A DNA stretch of 57,741 nt from an uncultured Chloroflexota bacterium. Lineage in GTDB: Bacteria; Chloroflexota; Limnocylindria; Limnocylindrales; Limnocylindraceae. The position numbers and the translations under genes were made by a program. Where the stretch lies: NCBI GenBank assembly GCA_903864185.1, contig CAIPEX010000025.1:1-57741 (forward strand), read 5' to 3'. Shown here in pieces: positions 42,672 through 51,233 of the stretch; the stretch's first letter is position 1; each line of letters begins with the position of its first letter. The notes beneath the pieces were generated by a model, which worked only from the letters and a program-made list of their open reading frames with translations, was not told where the DNA came from and did not search any database.

Positions 42672-43613
42672 TTATGGTGCTCGCGTGATGAGCGCCACGC
42701 CACCGAGAAGCAGGAGTGCACCCGCAGCGAGTCCGGCATCGAGCGGCTCGTGGAGAAGCCCGACGCCGAGCAATGCGGCAACGAGCGGCTGCAAGAAGAG
42801 GATCCCCGCAGCAGTCCGCGGCGGCGCCGCAGCATATCCGCGATACCAGCTGCTCCAGCCGATTGCTGTTGCGCCAATACCGAGATAGGCGATCCCGGCG
42901 AGCGTTGCAGGCTCCGTTGCGGCGCGCAGGTCGATGCCGCGCACAGCGAGTTCAATCGCGGCGAAAGGCACGATGAGTGGAAGTGAGATCGTCGCGGTGA
43001 GGGCGATGGCGCGACGGGCACCGATAGCAGCAACGATCGGTCGGCCGAGGCTCGAGTAGAGCGCCCAGGTTGCGCCTGCGCCGATGAGCATGCCGACGCC
43101 AAGGAGGCGGCTCGTATTGAGCGGGGTGGCGACGATCGATGCTTCGAGCGCGCCGCTCGCGCGGAGGGCGAGCACGGCAACGCCGAGTGTTGCCACGACG
43201 ATCCCAAGCCAGGCGCGCGGTGCGATCGGCTCGCCTTCGCGTGCACGCCCAAAAAGCAAGACGAAGACGGGGGTCGACATCGTCACTACCGCCCCCTCAA
43301 CTCCAGACGTGAGCGAGGTGCCGCCAAACTGCAAGAGCATGGAGGTCGCGCCAACTGCTGCAGCGATCACCGTCGCACGATGCGGCGCGAGGTTCCACCC
43401 ACTCGACTCGCCGCGCAGTCGTCCGAACAGCGTGAGCACGCCAACCCCGAGTGCGAGGCGTAGGAGGGTGAGGGTGGCAGGCGGCACCGCCGAGAAAACT
43501 GCCGCCGAGACAACGTAGAGGCCACCCCAGAGCGCAGCGGCAAGAGCAAGATCGGCTACGGCGGAGGGGCTTGCCTGGCGTTGCTGCATCTCGTGCAGTC
43601 TAGCGGTGTGCAT
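42672..43613 (-). CDS. EamA/DMT-family transporter
   Basis: A 313-residue protein with ten predicted helices in two EamA repeats of about 140 residues, including TLLRLALGVGVL, LLQFGGTSLTSGVEGAVV and YLGIGATAIGWSSWYRGY. Drug/metabolite transporters export amino acids, nucleosides or other metabolites. ATG 43613 is chosen (AGGA nearby), with ATG 43589 as an alternative. It is divergent from the hypothetical gene at 43.6 kb and close to the nuclease gene downstream. The substrate is unknown. Confidence 0.83.
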   Translation of the reverse strand: MHTARLHEMQQRQASPSAVADLALAAALWGGLYVVSAAVFSAVPPATLTLLRLALGVGVLTLFGRLRGESSGWNLAPHRATVIAAAVGATSMLLQFGGTSLTSGVEGAVVTMSTPVFVLLFGRAREGEPIAPRAWLGIVVATLGVAVLALRASGALEASIVATPLNTSRLLGVGMLIGAGATWALYSSLGRPIVAAIGARRAIALTATISLPLIVPFAAIELAVRGIDLRAATEPATLAGIAYLGIGATAIGWSSWYRGYAAAPPRTAAGILFLQPLVAALLGVGLLHEPLDAGLAAGALLLLGGVALITRAP

Positions 43614-43633
43614 TCATCCTGCGCAGCGCTACG

Positions 43634-44356
43634 ATGCGTTGTATGAACGTACGACTTGACGAGACACTGCGTGCCCCAGCCTTCACCCCCGCAGGTGACA
43701 AACGCGCCGTCTACGAAACCTACGGAACCTCGTTCCTCACCTACCTCGCACGTCGAGCTGCGAAGACGCAGATCCTCGTCCCGCTCGCTACGCTCCTCGC
43801 TCGAGGGCGACCCGGCGGCCCAGAGACGGCAGCGGCACTTGCCTGCCTCGCCTACTACGCTGCTGCGGCGTCAACAACCTACGGAACGGGCTATCGACAG
43901 CCGAGCTTCGTTAATGAGGAGGAGGCGCACGAACGCGACCGAGAGACTGGTGTCGACATCACTGCCATCAATCTGGGGAAGGGGCGTGAGATCGCTGCAG
44001 AGATTCGTGCCCTCATTCCTCGAATCGGCATGTATACGAGTCGCGAGCGCGTGCTCGGGACAACGATTGGCTTGCGGGGTCTCGGCATGCCAGCGCCATC
44101 CACATTCACCTTTGCGGTGAGTAGTGAGGGGCGCCGCGCGGGCCTGGTGGAGTGGAGCGCCTCAGCGCGCGGCACCATCGTCACCGAGCTTGCCCCTCTG
44201 CTCAACAGGAGCCGGATCCGGGCCTACGGCGGGCTCGACCTGAGCGGCAGCGACGGGAGCCGCGGCAGCGCCACCCTCACGCGCGATGGGGCGTGCGAGA
44301 TCCGTATCGTCGATGCGAATGGGAACGCGATCCACCTGAAGGCCCCCCTCAAGTAG
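43634..44356 (+). CDS. Hypothetical protein
   Basis: A 240-residue protein without signal peptide. Residues 40-85 are an Ala/Leu-rich segment that could be one or two membrane-associated helices (LVPLATLLARG, AAALACLAYYAAAA). The rest is soluble, with VLGTTIGLRGLGMPAPSTFTF and a C-terminal beta region. No family is recognised. Starts ATG 43634 or ATG 43643 are possible. It is 24 bp upstream of the Rieske oxygenase on the same strand, so it may be part of that pathway. Confidence 0.5.
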   Translation: MRCMNVRLDETLRAPAFTPAGDKRAVYETYGTSFLTYLARRAAKTQILVPLATLLARGRPGGPETAAALACLAYYAAAASTTYGTGYRQPSFVNEEEAHERDRETGVDITAINLGKGREIAAEIRALIPRIGMYTSRERVLGTTIGLRGLGMPAPSTFTFAVSSEGRRAGLVEWSASARGTIVTELAPLLNRSRIRAYGGLDLSGSDGSRGSATLTRDGACEIRIVDANGNAIHLKAPLK

Positions 44357-44380
44357 CGCGACTCGTGGCACCATAGGCAG

Positions 44381-45676
44381 ATGATCATCGCCAAGCGGCC
44401 AGCACCTCTCGACCCCGCCCGCATCGCTGCCGTACGCCGCCCGTTCGACGAAGCAGACATGTTCCCGCCGCAGGTCTTCCACGACGCGGCGCTCTTTGCC
44501 TGGGAGTCTGAAGAGATCTTCCGTCACGAGTGGCGCTGTGTTGGCCGCGATGAGGAGACGCCGAATGTCGGCTCGTATCGCCTCCTCGAGTTTGCTGGCG
44601 AGCAGGTCATCATCTCGCGCGGCGAGGACATGCAACTGCACGCCTTCATCAACGCGTGCCGACACCGCGGAGCGACGCTTATCGAAGGACCCGCCGACGG
44701 GAGGTCCGACTGTGGCGAGGCGAAGAAGATCGTCTGTCCGTATCACGCCTGGGTGTATGGGCCAGACGGGAAGCTACAGAAGGCGAAGCACACCGAAGAT
44801 CTGAAGCGCTTCAATCCGGGCGACTACGACCTCGTGCCGTTGCGGTGCGAAACGTGGCAGGGATTTGTCTTCCTCACCCTCGACACAGATGCGGAGCCGC
44901 TCCTCACCTACCTTGATGATCTCGTCGACGTATTCTCGCGCTTTAACTTTGCACCACTGCGACGCGCGAAGCGCGAGGTGTACGAGGTTGCAGCGAACTG
45001 GAAGATCCTCGTCGAAAATTATTCTGAGTGTTATCACTGCCCTGGAGTGCACCCACAACTGAATGCGCTCACCCCCTACGACCTTGGCGAAGATATTCCG
45101 GCGCGCGGTTGGTGGAAGGGTGGCTGGCAGCCACTGGTCGGCGAGGCACTCACCATGGGTCTCGACAAGGGCTCACACGAGCGACCATGGCTGCACGGGA
45201 TGACCGAGACCGACGCGAAGCGGATCCAGTACTTCGCCGTCTGGCCGAATCTCCTCCTCTCACTCCATCCCGACTACCTCATGGTGCACATGATCGAACC
45301 GCTTGGGCCGGGGCAATCGCGGGTGGTGTGCGACTGGTATCTCCACCCCGACACGATGAAGCGCCCCGACTACGACTTCTCCGATGCGCACGGGTTCTGG
45401 GATATGACAAACCGCCAGGACTGGCACGTCTGTGAGCTGCAGCAGCGCGGCACCGCATCCCAACAACTTCCACCAGGGCGCTACACCGAGCTCGAGGCGA
45501 GCGTGCAGGCGTTCGACCTGATGGTTGCCGATCGATATGCCGCCGACGGCGTGCGCACCGCTCGCGGTTGGGCGGCTGGTCTTGCGCCAGGCGACATGGA
45601 GGGGATCGACTTCTCCGACCGGCAGGCGGCGCGGGCGGCGATCGCTGCAAAACTTGCGGCGGCCGAACTCCCCTAA
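44381..45676 (+). CDS. Rieske non-haem iron oxygenase, alpha subunit (quaternary-ammonium type)
   Basis: A 431-residue oxygenase. The Rieske cluster ligands are C93/H95 (NACRHRG) and C119/H122 (CPYHAW). The mononuclear iron ligands are H219 and H224 in NYSECYHCPGVHPQL. The bridging residue before H219 is Glu216 instead of the usual Asp; as I know it, Glu here marks carnitine and glycine betaine oxygenases (CntA, GbcA). Length also fits GbcA. It likely removes a methyl group from a quaternary amine as formaldehyde. No reductase partner is adjacent. It converges with a sarcosine oxidase-like gene, 16 bp apart. Confidence 0.85.
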   Translation: MIIAKRPAPLDPARIAAVRRPFDEADMFPPQVFHDAALFAWESEEIFRHEWRCVGRDEETPNVGSYRLLEFAGEQVIISRGEDMQLHAFINACRHRGATLIEGPADGRSDCGEAKKIVCPYHAWVYGPDGKLQKAKHTEDLKRFNPGDYDLVPLRCETWQGFVFLTLDTDAEPLLTYLDDLVDVFSRFNFAPLRRAKREVYEVAANWKILVENYSECYHCPGVHPQLNALTPYDLGEDIPARGWWKGGWQPLVGEALTMGLDKGSHERPWLHGMTETDAKRIQYFAVWPNLLLSLHPDYLMVHMIEPLGPGQSRVVCDWYLHPDTMKRPDYDFSDAHGFWDMTNRQDWHVCELQQRGTASQQLPPGRYTELEASVQAFDLMVADRYAADGVRTARGWAAGLAPGDMEGIDFSDRQAARAAIAAKLAAAELP

Positions 45677-45692
45677 CCGCTTCGTCGAACCT

Positions 45693-46862
45693 CTAGCTGT
45701 TCGGCTCGCCCATGTCGCCCATCGGACTTGATGGTCCGCCTGCGCGATTGCGCAGTGCAAAGCGACGATCTGGTAGAACGAGCGGATCGCGATGGAGTGC
45801 GGCGCGCGCCACCATCTCGCCAACCGCAGGGCCTTGCTTATAGCCGTGCCCGGAGCCGCCGCCCGCAAGCCACACCTGCGGGTTATCTGGATGTTGGTCG
45901 AGGACGTAGTGCCCACTCTTCGTGCGTTCATGCTGGCAGGCACGGCTCTCGCGAATCGGTGCATCGCTCAATCGCGGGAAGCGCACGGCGCAACTTCGAG
46001 CGCGCTCAATTGATCCAGGATGTGCAGCATCGGGCCATTCGCTCGGATTGAAACTTCCGTTGTCGAACTCTGGTCCAACCTTTGTGCCGTGTCCGCGCTC
46101 GTCGGGAATCCCCCAGACGGCGAGCCCCTCGTCGATCCACGTAGGAATCTCACCGAGCCCCATCCCTGGCGCATCAAAGTAGATTGCATCGCGGCGCGTT
46201 GGCACGATCGACGCTTCTGCGTCGGCGCCAACCAGTGCCGGGAAGAGTGTCGGTAGCCACGGTCCAGCGGCCCATACCGTTGCCCCAGCGGAAATTGGCG
46301 CACCGCTCTCATCGAGTGCGGTGCCATCGGCTGCGGGCGTCGCGCGACCGCGAATAATCTCGCCGCCCTCTTCACGCAGTGCGCGGGCAGCTGCACGCAC
46401 GCCATCACCGGCGCGCAGGAATCCCGCCGTCGGCTCGAGCAGCACGTAGCGCACATGGTCTCCAGCGACTGCGGGCCAACGGCGAAGCGCCTCGTCGACC
46501 GTGAGTCGCTCGCATGGGACGCCGGCTTCGCGCATGCGCAGTTCCGACGAGCCCTCCCAGACGCCTGTGCCAGAGACAAACCAGGCGACACCGGTATTCA
46601 CGAAGATCTCCTCGCCCACCTGCGCCCCGAGCTCTTTCCACGCGGCGAGTGAGCGCTGGGCCCAACTGAGCAAGAGTGTGTCCTCGCCGTGCGAGTGGCG
46701 AATGATGCGGCTGTGATCGCCAGAGGTGGTCTGCGGATGCCCTGGCTCGCGCTCTTCAATAAGTTGGACACTCGCGCCGAGCCGGCGCGCCTGTAGTGCC
46801 GTCCAGGTTCCCCAGACGCCGCCGCCAACCACGAGAAGGTCGGGGGTGCCGCCCTTCTTCAT
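45693..46862 (-). CDS. FAD-dependent amine oxidase, sarcosine oxidase-like (DAO family)
   Basis: A 389-residue flavoprotein. It has the FAD motif VVGGGVWGTWTA near the start, GDHSRIIRHSHG and the late GGGSGHGYKQGPAVGE. A Cys in RESRACQHERTKSGHYV sits where monomeric sarcosine oxidase binds FAD covalently. It oxidises N-methyl groups of amino acids or a secondary amine, releasing formaldehyde and H2O2. The gene starts 2 bp after the ABC ATPase, so it belongs to the importer operon. Together with the Rieske oxygenase it suggests stepwise demethylation. The real substrate is not determined. Confidence 0.82.
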   Translation of the reverse strand: MKKGGTPDLLVVGGGVWGTWTALQARRLGASVQLIEEREPGHPQTTSGDHSRIIRHSHGEDTLLLSWAQRSLAAWKELGAQVGEEIFVNTGVAWFVSGTGVWEGSSELRMREAGVPCERLTVDEALRRWPAVAGDHVRYVLLEPTAGFLRAGDGVRAAARALREEGGEIIRGRATPAADGTALDESGAPISAGATVWAAGPWLPTLFPALVGADAEASIVPTRRDAIYFDAPGMGLGEIPTWIDEGLAVWGIPDERGHGTKVGPEFDNGSFNPSEWPDAAHPGSIERARSCAVRFPRLSDAPIRESRACQHERTKSGHYVLDQHPDNPQVWLAGGGSGHGYKQGPAVGEMVARAALHRDPLVLPDRRFALRNRAGGPSSPMGDMGEPNS

Positions 46863-46864
46863 GG

Positions 46865-47728
46865 CTACTTCTTTGTGCCGAGCGTTCGGAAGCGGGCGAG
46901 GAAGTCGCGTGTGCGCTGATCTTGCGGCGCGTCGATCACCTGCTCTGGTGGCCCAACCTCGACAAATTCGCCCTGGTCCATGTAGTAGACGCGGTCTGCC
47001 GCCTCGTGGGCGAAGTCCATCTCATGCGTGACGACGATCATCGTTCGCCCCTCGTGGGCGAGGTCGGCCATCACCTTGAGCACCTCGCCGACAAGCGTCG
47101 GGTCGAGTGCACTCGTCGGCTCGTCAAAGAGGAGGACCTTCGGCTGCATCGTGAGCGCGCGAGCGATCGCGACACGCTGCCGCTGTCCGCCCGAGAGTCG
47201 CGATGGATACTCGTCGCGCTTATCGAGCAGGCCGACCTTCTCGAGGTACTTCTCGGCGATCGCCTCCGCCTCTTTTCGCGCCATCCCCTTCACGAGGATT
47301 GGCGCCTCAATGCAGTTGCCAATCACGCTCAAGTGTGGGAAGAGATTGAACTCCTGAAAGACCATGCCTGCGCGCATGCGCAGCTCGCGAATGCGCTCGG
47401 CGCGATCCTTCCCCTCGGTATGGAACGGGTCTGCATTAACGACAACGCCGTCGATCTCTACGCGGCCGTCGGTTGGGTCTTCGAGGAAGTTCAGGCTGCG
47501 CAAGAAGGTGCTCTTCCCCGAGCCAGAGCGGCCGAGAATGCAGACCGTCTCGCCTGGCCACACCGTGATCGATGCGCCACGCAGTACATGGTTGTCACCG
47601 AACCATTTGGCAATCCGTGTGGCCTGCAAGACTGGCCCTGCGCCTGCCTTCACAAGCACGCCAGGCTTTTCTGCGGGGTGGAGCTGGTGTGGCTCTGCTG
47701 CGCCGCGCAAGTCGATCGGCTTGCTCAT
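46865..47728 (-). CDS. Polar amino acid ABC transporter, ATP-binding subunit
   Basis: A 287-residue GlnQ/HisP-type ATPase with Walker A GRSGSGKST, signature LSGGQRQRV, Walker B VLLFDEPTSALDP and switch VVTHEMDFA. An N-terminal extension of about 35 residues precedes the fold. It overlaps the permease gene (ATGA) and is followed by the sarcosine-oxidase-like gene. It drives uptake by the cognate permease and lipoprotein encoded upstream. Confidence 0.9.
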   Translation of the reverse strand: MSKPIDLRGAAEPHQLHPAEKPGVLVKAGAGPVLQATRIAKWFGDNHVLRGASITVWPGETVCILGRSGSGKSTFLRSLNFLEDPTDGRVEIDGVVVNADPFHTEGKDRAERIRELRMRAGMVFQEFNLFPHLSVIGNCIEAPILVKGMARKEAEAIAEKYLEKVGLLDKRDEYPSRLSGGQRQRVAIARALTMQPKVLLFDEPTSALDPTLVGEVLKVMADLAHEGRTMIVVTHEMDFAHEAADRVYYMDQGEFVEVGPPEQVIDAPQDQRTRDFLARFRTLGTKK

Positions 47729-48546
47729 GCTTTTACCGCCTGATTCCTATCGCCGGCAGCCATGCGGCGCTCGAGCCAGCTCTGCAGCGCGGAGAAGGCG
47801 ATCGTCATGATCCAATAGAAGACGGCAGCGATGAGAAGCGTCTGCAGCGACTTGAACTCGCGGCGTCCGATGTTTTGTGCGCGCCAGAGAATTTCATGCA
47901 GCGTCACCGTTGATGCGAGTGCTGAATCCTTAAGCATCGCAATGAAGTCGTTGCCGATCGCTGGCAGCACGATGCGGAACGCCTGCGGCGCAACCACACG
48001 TCGAAACGCGGTCTGCTCCGACATTCCGAGCGCGACCGCGGCTTCGCGCTGGCCAACCGGCACCGCCTGAATCCCGGCGCGGAAGAGCTCGGTCATGTAG
48101 GCGCCGTAATTCATGCCAAGTGCGCCGACAGCACAGACAAACGGATCGAGCACGATCCCAACCTGCGGGAGTCCGAGGTACCAGAAGAGCACCTGCAAGA
48201 GGAGCGGGGTGCCGCGGAAGAAGCTGACGTAGAAGGAGGCGATGGCGTTGGCCGTGGCGCTGCGTGAGAGGCGGCCGAGGGCGCCGAGCACCGCAAGGAT
48301 GGTTGCGAGCATTATCGAGAGCAGCGCGACAACAATCGTAAGGCTGATGCCGCCAGCGATGAACGGCGCGGCGCTCGCCAGGAAAGTGGCCTCGACATTG
48401 AAGTAGACAGCGATAAAGGTGCCGATTGCAAGCAGGATCAGGGTCGTGATGATGCGGAAGCGCAAGCTCCATGCTGATTCTCGGCGGCGATCGCTCTGAG
48501 CAACAGCCGCTGCAAGTTCACTTTGGCTTAACGATCCTGCGTTCAT
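47725..48546 (-). CDS. Polar amino acid ABC transporter, permease subunit
   Basis: A 273-residue inner-membrane protein with five to six helices and the HisMQ-type region FFRGTPLLLQVLFWYLGLP plus the EAA loop around GQREAAVALGMSEQTAFRRVVAPQAFRIVLP. It forms a homodimeric channel with the ATPase. It is separated from the binding protein gene by 110 bp holding a strong hairpin, which fits the common excess of binding protein over permease. Confidence 0.9.
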   Translation of the reverse strand: MNAGSLSQSELAAAVAQSDRRRESAWSLRFRIITTLILLAIGTFIAVYFNVEATFLASAAPFIAGGISLTIVVALLSIMLATILAVLGALGRLSRSATANAIASFYVSFFRGTPLLLQVLFWYLGLPQVGIVLDPFVCAVGALGMNYGAYMTELFRAGIQAVPVGQREAAVALGMSEQTAFRRVVAPQAFRIVLPAIGNDFIAMLKDSALASTVTLHEILWRAQNIGRREFKSLQTLLIAAVFYWIMTIAFSALQSWLERRMAAGDRNQAVKA

Positions 48547-48577
48547 TCTCTCCCTATCAATCTCTTTGGCGAGATAT

Positions 48578-48616
48578 GAAACGGGGAGCCGCGGCGGTGC
48601 CGCGACTCCCCGTTTC
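48578..48616 (-). terminator. Strong stem-loop between binding-protein and permease genes
   Basis: A near-perfect inverted repeat on either strand: GAAACGGGGAG and CCGCGGC pair with the matching right half across a 3-base loop, with one C-A mismatch. The stem is about 17 bp. No long T run follows on the minus strand. It may be an RNA processing/stabilising hairpin or a partial terminator limiting transcripts into the permease and ATPase genes. Confidence 0.6.
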
Positions 48617-48656
48617 GCCAGTCGATCCCGGTGATCCGGGTTCTGGTCTCGTTACC

Positions 48657-49532
48657 TTACGGTGCGACCGTGACGTCAACGCCCAGGTAGCTCTCTGACA
48701 GAGCAGAGAGCGCCCCGCTCGAATGACCAAGCGCAATGATGCGGTTGATCTCTGCGAGCAGTGCAGGGTCTGCACCCTCGGAGCCCTTGTCAAGCGCAAC
48801 CGAGATCTTCTCCGTCGTAAGGACAAGTGCTGGATCCATCACCTTGATTGCTGCGACGCCATCCGTGGCAGCAGCCTCAAGCGTGGCAATGGAGTTCGCA
48901 ATGAAGTCCTTGCTCTGGATGAAGAAGTCCCAGGTGCGGCCGGCGCTCAGGCCTTCGATGCAGAGGTTGTCTGTATCTTCAGTCTGAACAGTCACACCCG
49001 TGAGCGTCATTGGCGTGTTAACGGTGACAAGCGTCTCACCAGCAAGTTCGCCAGCAAGCCACTTCTCGTAGATCGTCGACGAGCCGACACAAGCCTTCAG
49101 GCCGTTAAGGTCTGCCAACGACATAGCCGTTGAGTCCTGCGGCACGGCAATCGTTGCCTGTGCGTAGTAGTACGGCTCGGAGAAGTCAATCACCTTAGTG
49201 CGAGCTTCCGTCTGGGCCATTGAGCCAACAGAGATATCCCATCGTCCGCCCCAGCTGCCAGCGGTGAGCTCGTCCCATGTTGGGGTGACCCACACGATGT
49301 CAACTTCAAGAGCAGTAGCGATCATCTTCGCGACTGAGGTGTCGAACCCGTCGTACTCGCCCGACGCTGTGTCGAGGAACGAATAGGGGGCGTAGTTCGG
49401 GTCGGTGGCAATGCGGATCACGCCAGCCGTCTTAATTGCGGCCAAGGTGGTCTTTGGTGCCGAGCACCCCGCCAGGGCAACTGTCATCGCCGCAACCGCG
49501 AGCGCGGCGAATAGTGTCTTACGCATACGCAT
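48657..49532 (-). CDS. Amino acid ABC transporter substrate-binding lipoprotein (SBP_bac_3)
   Basis: A 291-residue family 3 binding protein. The signal peptide ends in the lipobox ALAGC. Motifs IRIATDPNYAPYSFLD and GEYDGFDTSVAKMIA open the fold, and AQTEARTKVIDFSEPYYY contains the Arg that normally grips the amino acid carboxylate. This suggests an amino-acid-like ligand, perhaps an N-methylated one given the neighbouring oxidase. Start ATG 49532 (next ATG 49526), with GAGG ten bases before it. It is the first gene of a four-gene operon. Confidence 0.9.
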   Translation of the reverse strand: MRMRKTLFAALAVAAMTVALAGCSAPKTTLAAIKTAGVIRIATDPNYAPYSFLDTASGEYDGFDTSVAKMIATALEVDIVWVTPTWDELTAGSWGGRWDISVGSMAQTEARTKVIDFSEPYYYAQATIAVPQDSTAMSLADLNGLKACVGSSTIYEKWLAGELAGETLVTVNTPMTLTGVTVQTEDTDNLCIEGLSAGRTWDFFIQSKDFIANSIATLEAAATDGVAAIKVMDPALVLTTEKISVALDKGSEGADPALLAEINRIIALGHSSGALSALSESYLGVDVTVAP

Positions 49533-49594
49533 AGGTTCTTTACCTCGCTTGCAGGGGCGGGACAGCCGAGAGGCTACCTCTGCGCCTTAGCGGG

Positions 49595-49603
49595 ATTATC
49601 GCA
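49595..49603 (-). promoter_or_regulatory. Candidate extended -10 promoter for the amino acid importer operon
   Basis: The minus strand reads TGCGATAAT, an extended -10 element, about 62 bases before ATG 49532. A -35 is not clear, as allowed for extended -10 promoters. The leader contains a small AGAGG-TAG-CCTCT hairpin. Confidence 0.35.
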
Positions 49604-49650
49604 CGCTGACGGGAGGTCGGGGGGTGGCAGTTGCGAGGTCGCTACGCGGG

Positions 49651-50562
49651 TTAGCGACGGGCGGCGACCACGACCCCTACGAAGAGCACGAGGGCCCCAA
49701 GGAGCTGGCCGGGGGTGGGCAACTCCTGGAAGACCAGGCTCCCGACAAGGAGGGTCATGATCGGCTGCACAAAGAGGAGTACCGAGCCCACCACGCTCGG
49801 GAGGTGAGGGATCGAGGCGTTGATGAGGGGGTAGCCGAGCACCTGCGAGAGGAGGGCGAGAAGGACGAGCCAGCCCACCCCTGGCCAGAGGTCGGGTGGG
49901 AGCAGGGTGCCCCCGGCCAGCCCGAGGACGAGAGCGACGAGGACCGTCCCGATCGCCGCATCGCGCAGGAGCCCAAAGGGCCCAACCGCCGCGGACCCGG
50001 TGGAGACTCGTCGGGTGATCACGAGGTAGAGCCCATAGAAGGTGGCTGCGCCCAGACCCCAGAGCACGCCGAGGGCTGGGTCGCTCCCTGCTGAGGCCTG
50101 CCCCGCAGGCGTGAGCCCCAACGCGACGAGCGGATCAAGGACGCGGGCGAGCATGAGGAGGCCGAGAAAGGCAAGCGGGATCGCCGCAATGGCGCGACCT
50201 GGGGTGCGCTCACCCGTGAGCGCCGCAATGATGCCAACGAGGAACACCTGCGCATTCGGTACGACCGTTGCGAGGCCAACCCCGAGGAGTGGGATCGCGA
50301 TATGGAAACACTGCAGGTCGAGCGCAAAGAGCGCACCCGCTGCGAGCCCGAGCAGGCGGTCGCGCCGGGTCGCGCGATGCCCTTCACGGTGGGCAAGGAT
50401 GGCCAAGAAGGGGAGGGCGATCGCGCCGCGGAAGAGCGTGACGACTGCTGGTGCTGCTCCAGAGAGCTTCGCGAGTGGGGACGACTGGGAGATCGCAATC
50501 GCCCCGAGCGCCGCGCCGAGTCGTGGATGGCGAGTGGCGAAAGCGAGTGGTGCAGCGGGCAT
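49651..50562 (-). CDS. EamA/DMT-family transporter
   Basis: A 303-residue protein with ten helices in two EamA halves, for example VTLFRGAIALPFLAILAHR and LLGVGLATVVPNAQVFLVGIIAALTGER, then ALLSQVLGYPLINASI in the second half. ATG 50562 is preferred; the frame opens at GTG 50577 but that lies in the terminator hairpin. The ATG follows directly after a T run that serves as terminator for the upstream gene. Exported metabolite unknown. It is not closely similar to the other EamA protein in this window. Confidence 0.83.
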   Translation of the reverse strand: MPAAPLAFATRHPRLGAALGAIAISQSSPLAKLSGAAPAVVTLFRGAIALPFLAILAHREGHRATRRDRLLGLAAGALFALDLQCFHIAIPLLGVGLATVVPNAQVFLVGIIAALTGERTPGRAIAAIPLAFLGLLMLARVLDPLVALGLTPAGQASAGSDPALGVLWGLGAATFYGLYLVITRRVSTGSAAVGPFGLLRDAAIGTVLVALVLGLAGGTLLPPDLWPGVGWLVLLALLSQVLGYPLINASIPHLPSVVGSVLLFVQPIMTLLVGSLVFQELPTPGQLLGALVLFVGVVVAARR

Positions 50563-50605
50563 AAAAAAAGAATACACCGTGCACGCATCCGTGCACGGTG
50601 TATTC
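50563..50605 (-). terminator. Intrinsic terminator of the acidic membrane protein gene
   Basis: On the minus strand a perfect 16-bp stem (arms 50605-50590 and 50585-50570) with a 4-base loop is followed by seven Ts (50569-50563). It begins 11 bases after the stop at 50616. The T run ends at the ATG of the EamA gene, so the two features are fused end to end. Confidence 0.9.
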
Positions 50606-50615
50606 CCAGTGCTAG

Positions 50616-51122
50616 CTAGTCGTCTTCGCCTTCTCCTTCATCTTCACCGTCAGAATCGCCACCCTGATTATCCCCGCCGCCTGTGCCTGCGTGATCACCT
50701 GAGTGGTGCTTCCCGCCATTGTCATCGCCCTGATCGTCGTTCTCATCATCGCCGCCGCCACCAGGAGGCGGTGGGAGCACGCCCCCACCGTTTGTTGGAT
50801 CGGGCTGCGCTGGCATGCTCGCGTCAACGACCGGGTCAACACTTACTACAGGTGTTGCGCTTGGTTCAACGACATCCATCGATGGGGATGCAGTAGCTCC
50901 TGCTACTTCCACCGACGTGGTGTTGCCCTGCGGTGGGAAAAGAGCACCGTCGTCTGCAAATGCAGAGCCGACTGCCAGGCCGCCTGCAACGGCCAGCACA
51001 AAGGCGGCAATCGCTCCAGCTGGATGACTCGATGCACGCTCTTGAACAGCCGGGGGAATCATGTTCCAAGGCTCGACTGGAGCCCCAACATGGTTCGACG
51101 GTTGATTCTTGCGCTTGTCCAT
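50616..51122 (-). CDS. Single-pass membrane protein with acidic, glycine-rich outer tail
   Basis: A 168-residue protein from ATG 51122 (AGAGAGG seven bases before). One helix at about 34-56 (GAIAAFVLAVAGGLAVGSA) is followed by a Pro/Val-rich region and a low-complexity tail of Asp, Glu, Gly and a few His (KHHSGDH), ending in EGEGEDD. The tail could bind metal ions. No family is recognised. It has its own strong terminator. A similar acidic Gly-rich tract occurs in the outer loop of the histidine kinase at 54.6-56.1 kb. Confidence 0.6.
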   Translation of the reverse strand: MDKRKNQPSNHVGAPVEPWNMIPPAVQERASSHPAGAIAAFVLAVAGGLAVGSAFADDGALFPPQGNTTSVEVAGATASPSMDVVEPSATPVVSVDPVVDASMPAQPDPTNGGGVLPPPPGGGGDDENDDQGDDNGGKHHSGDHAGTGGGDNQGGDSDGEDEGEGEDD

Positions 51123-51142
51123 CGTGTACCTCTCTTCTTTTT

Positions 51143-51158
51143 GACACCGTCTGGTGTC
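51143..51158. repeat. Inverted repeat upstream of the acidic protein gene
   Basis: GACACC and GGTGTC flank a 4-base centre, about 20 bases before the start of the gene at 51122. It may be an operator or a leader hairpin. The rest of the 111-bp gap holds an A/T run near 51205-51210 but no clear terminator for the apbE operon. Confidence 0.4.
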
Positions 51159-51233
51159 TGCACTCATCTTCCGTGCTGGGCTGCGCTGCGTCCTGTGCTC
51201 AGCCAAAAAATACGGTGAGAAGTCTCTAATACT

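Noticed and set aside
51195-51215. T run on the minus strand after apbE as an intrinsic terminator
   Set aside because: Only a 4-bp stem precedes it, too weak to call.
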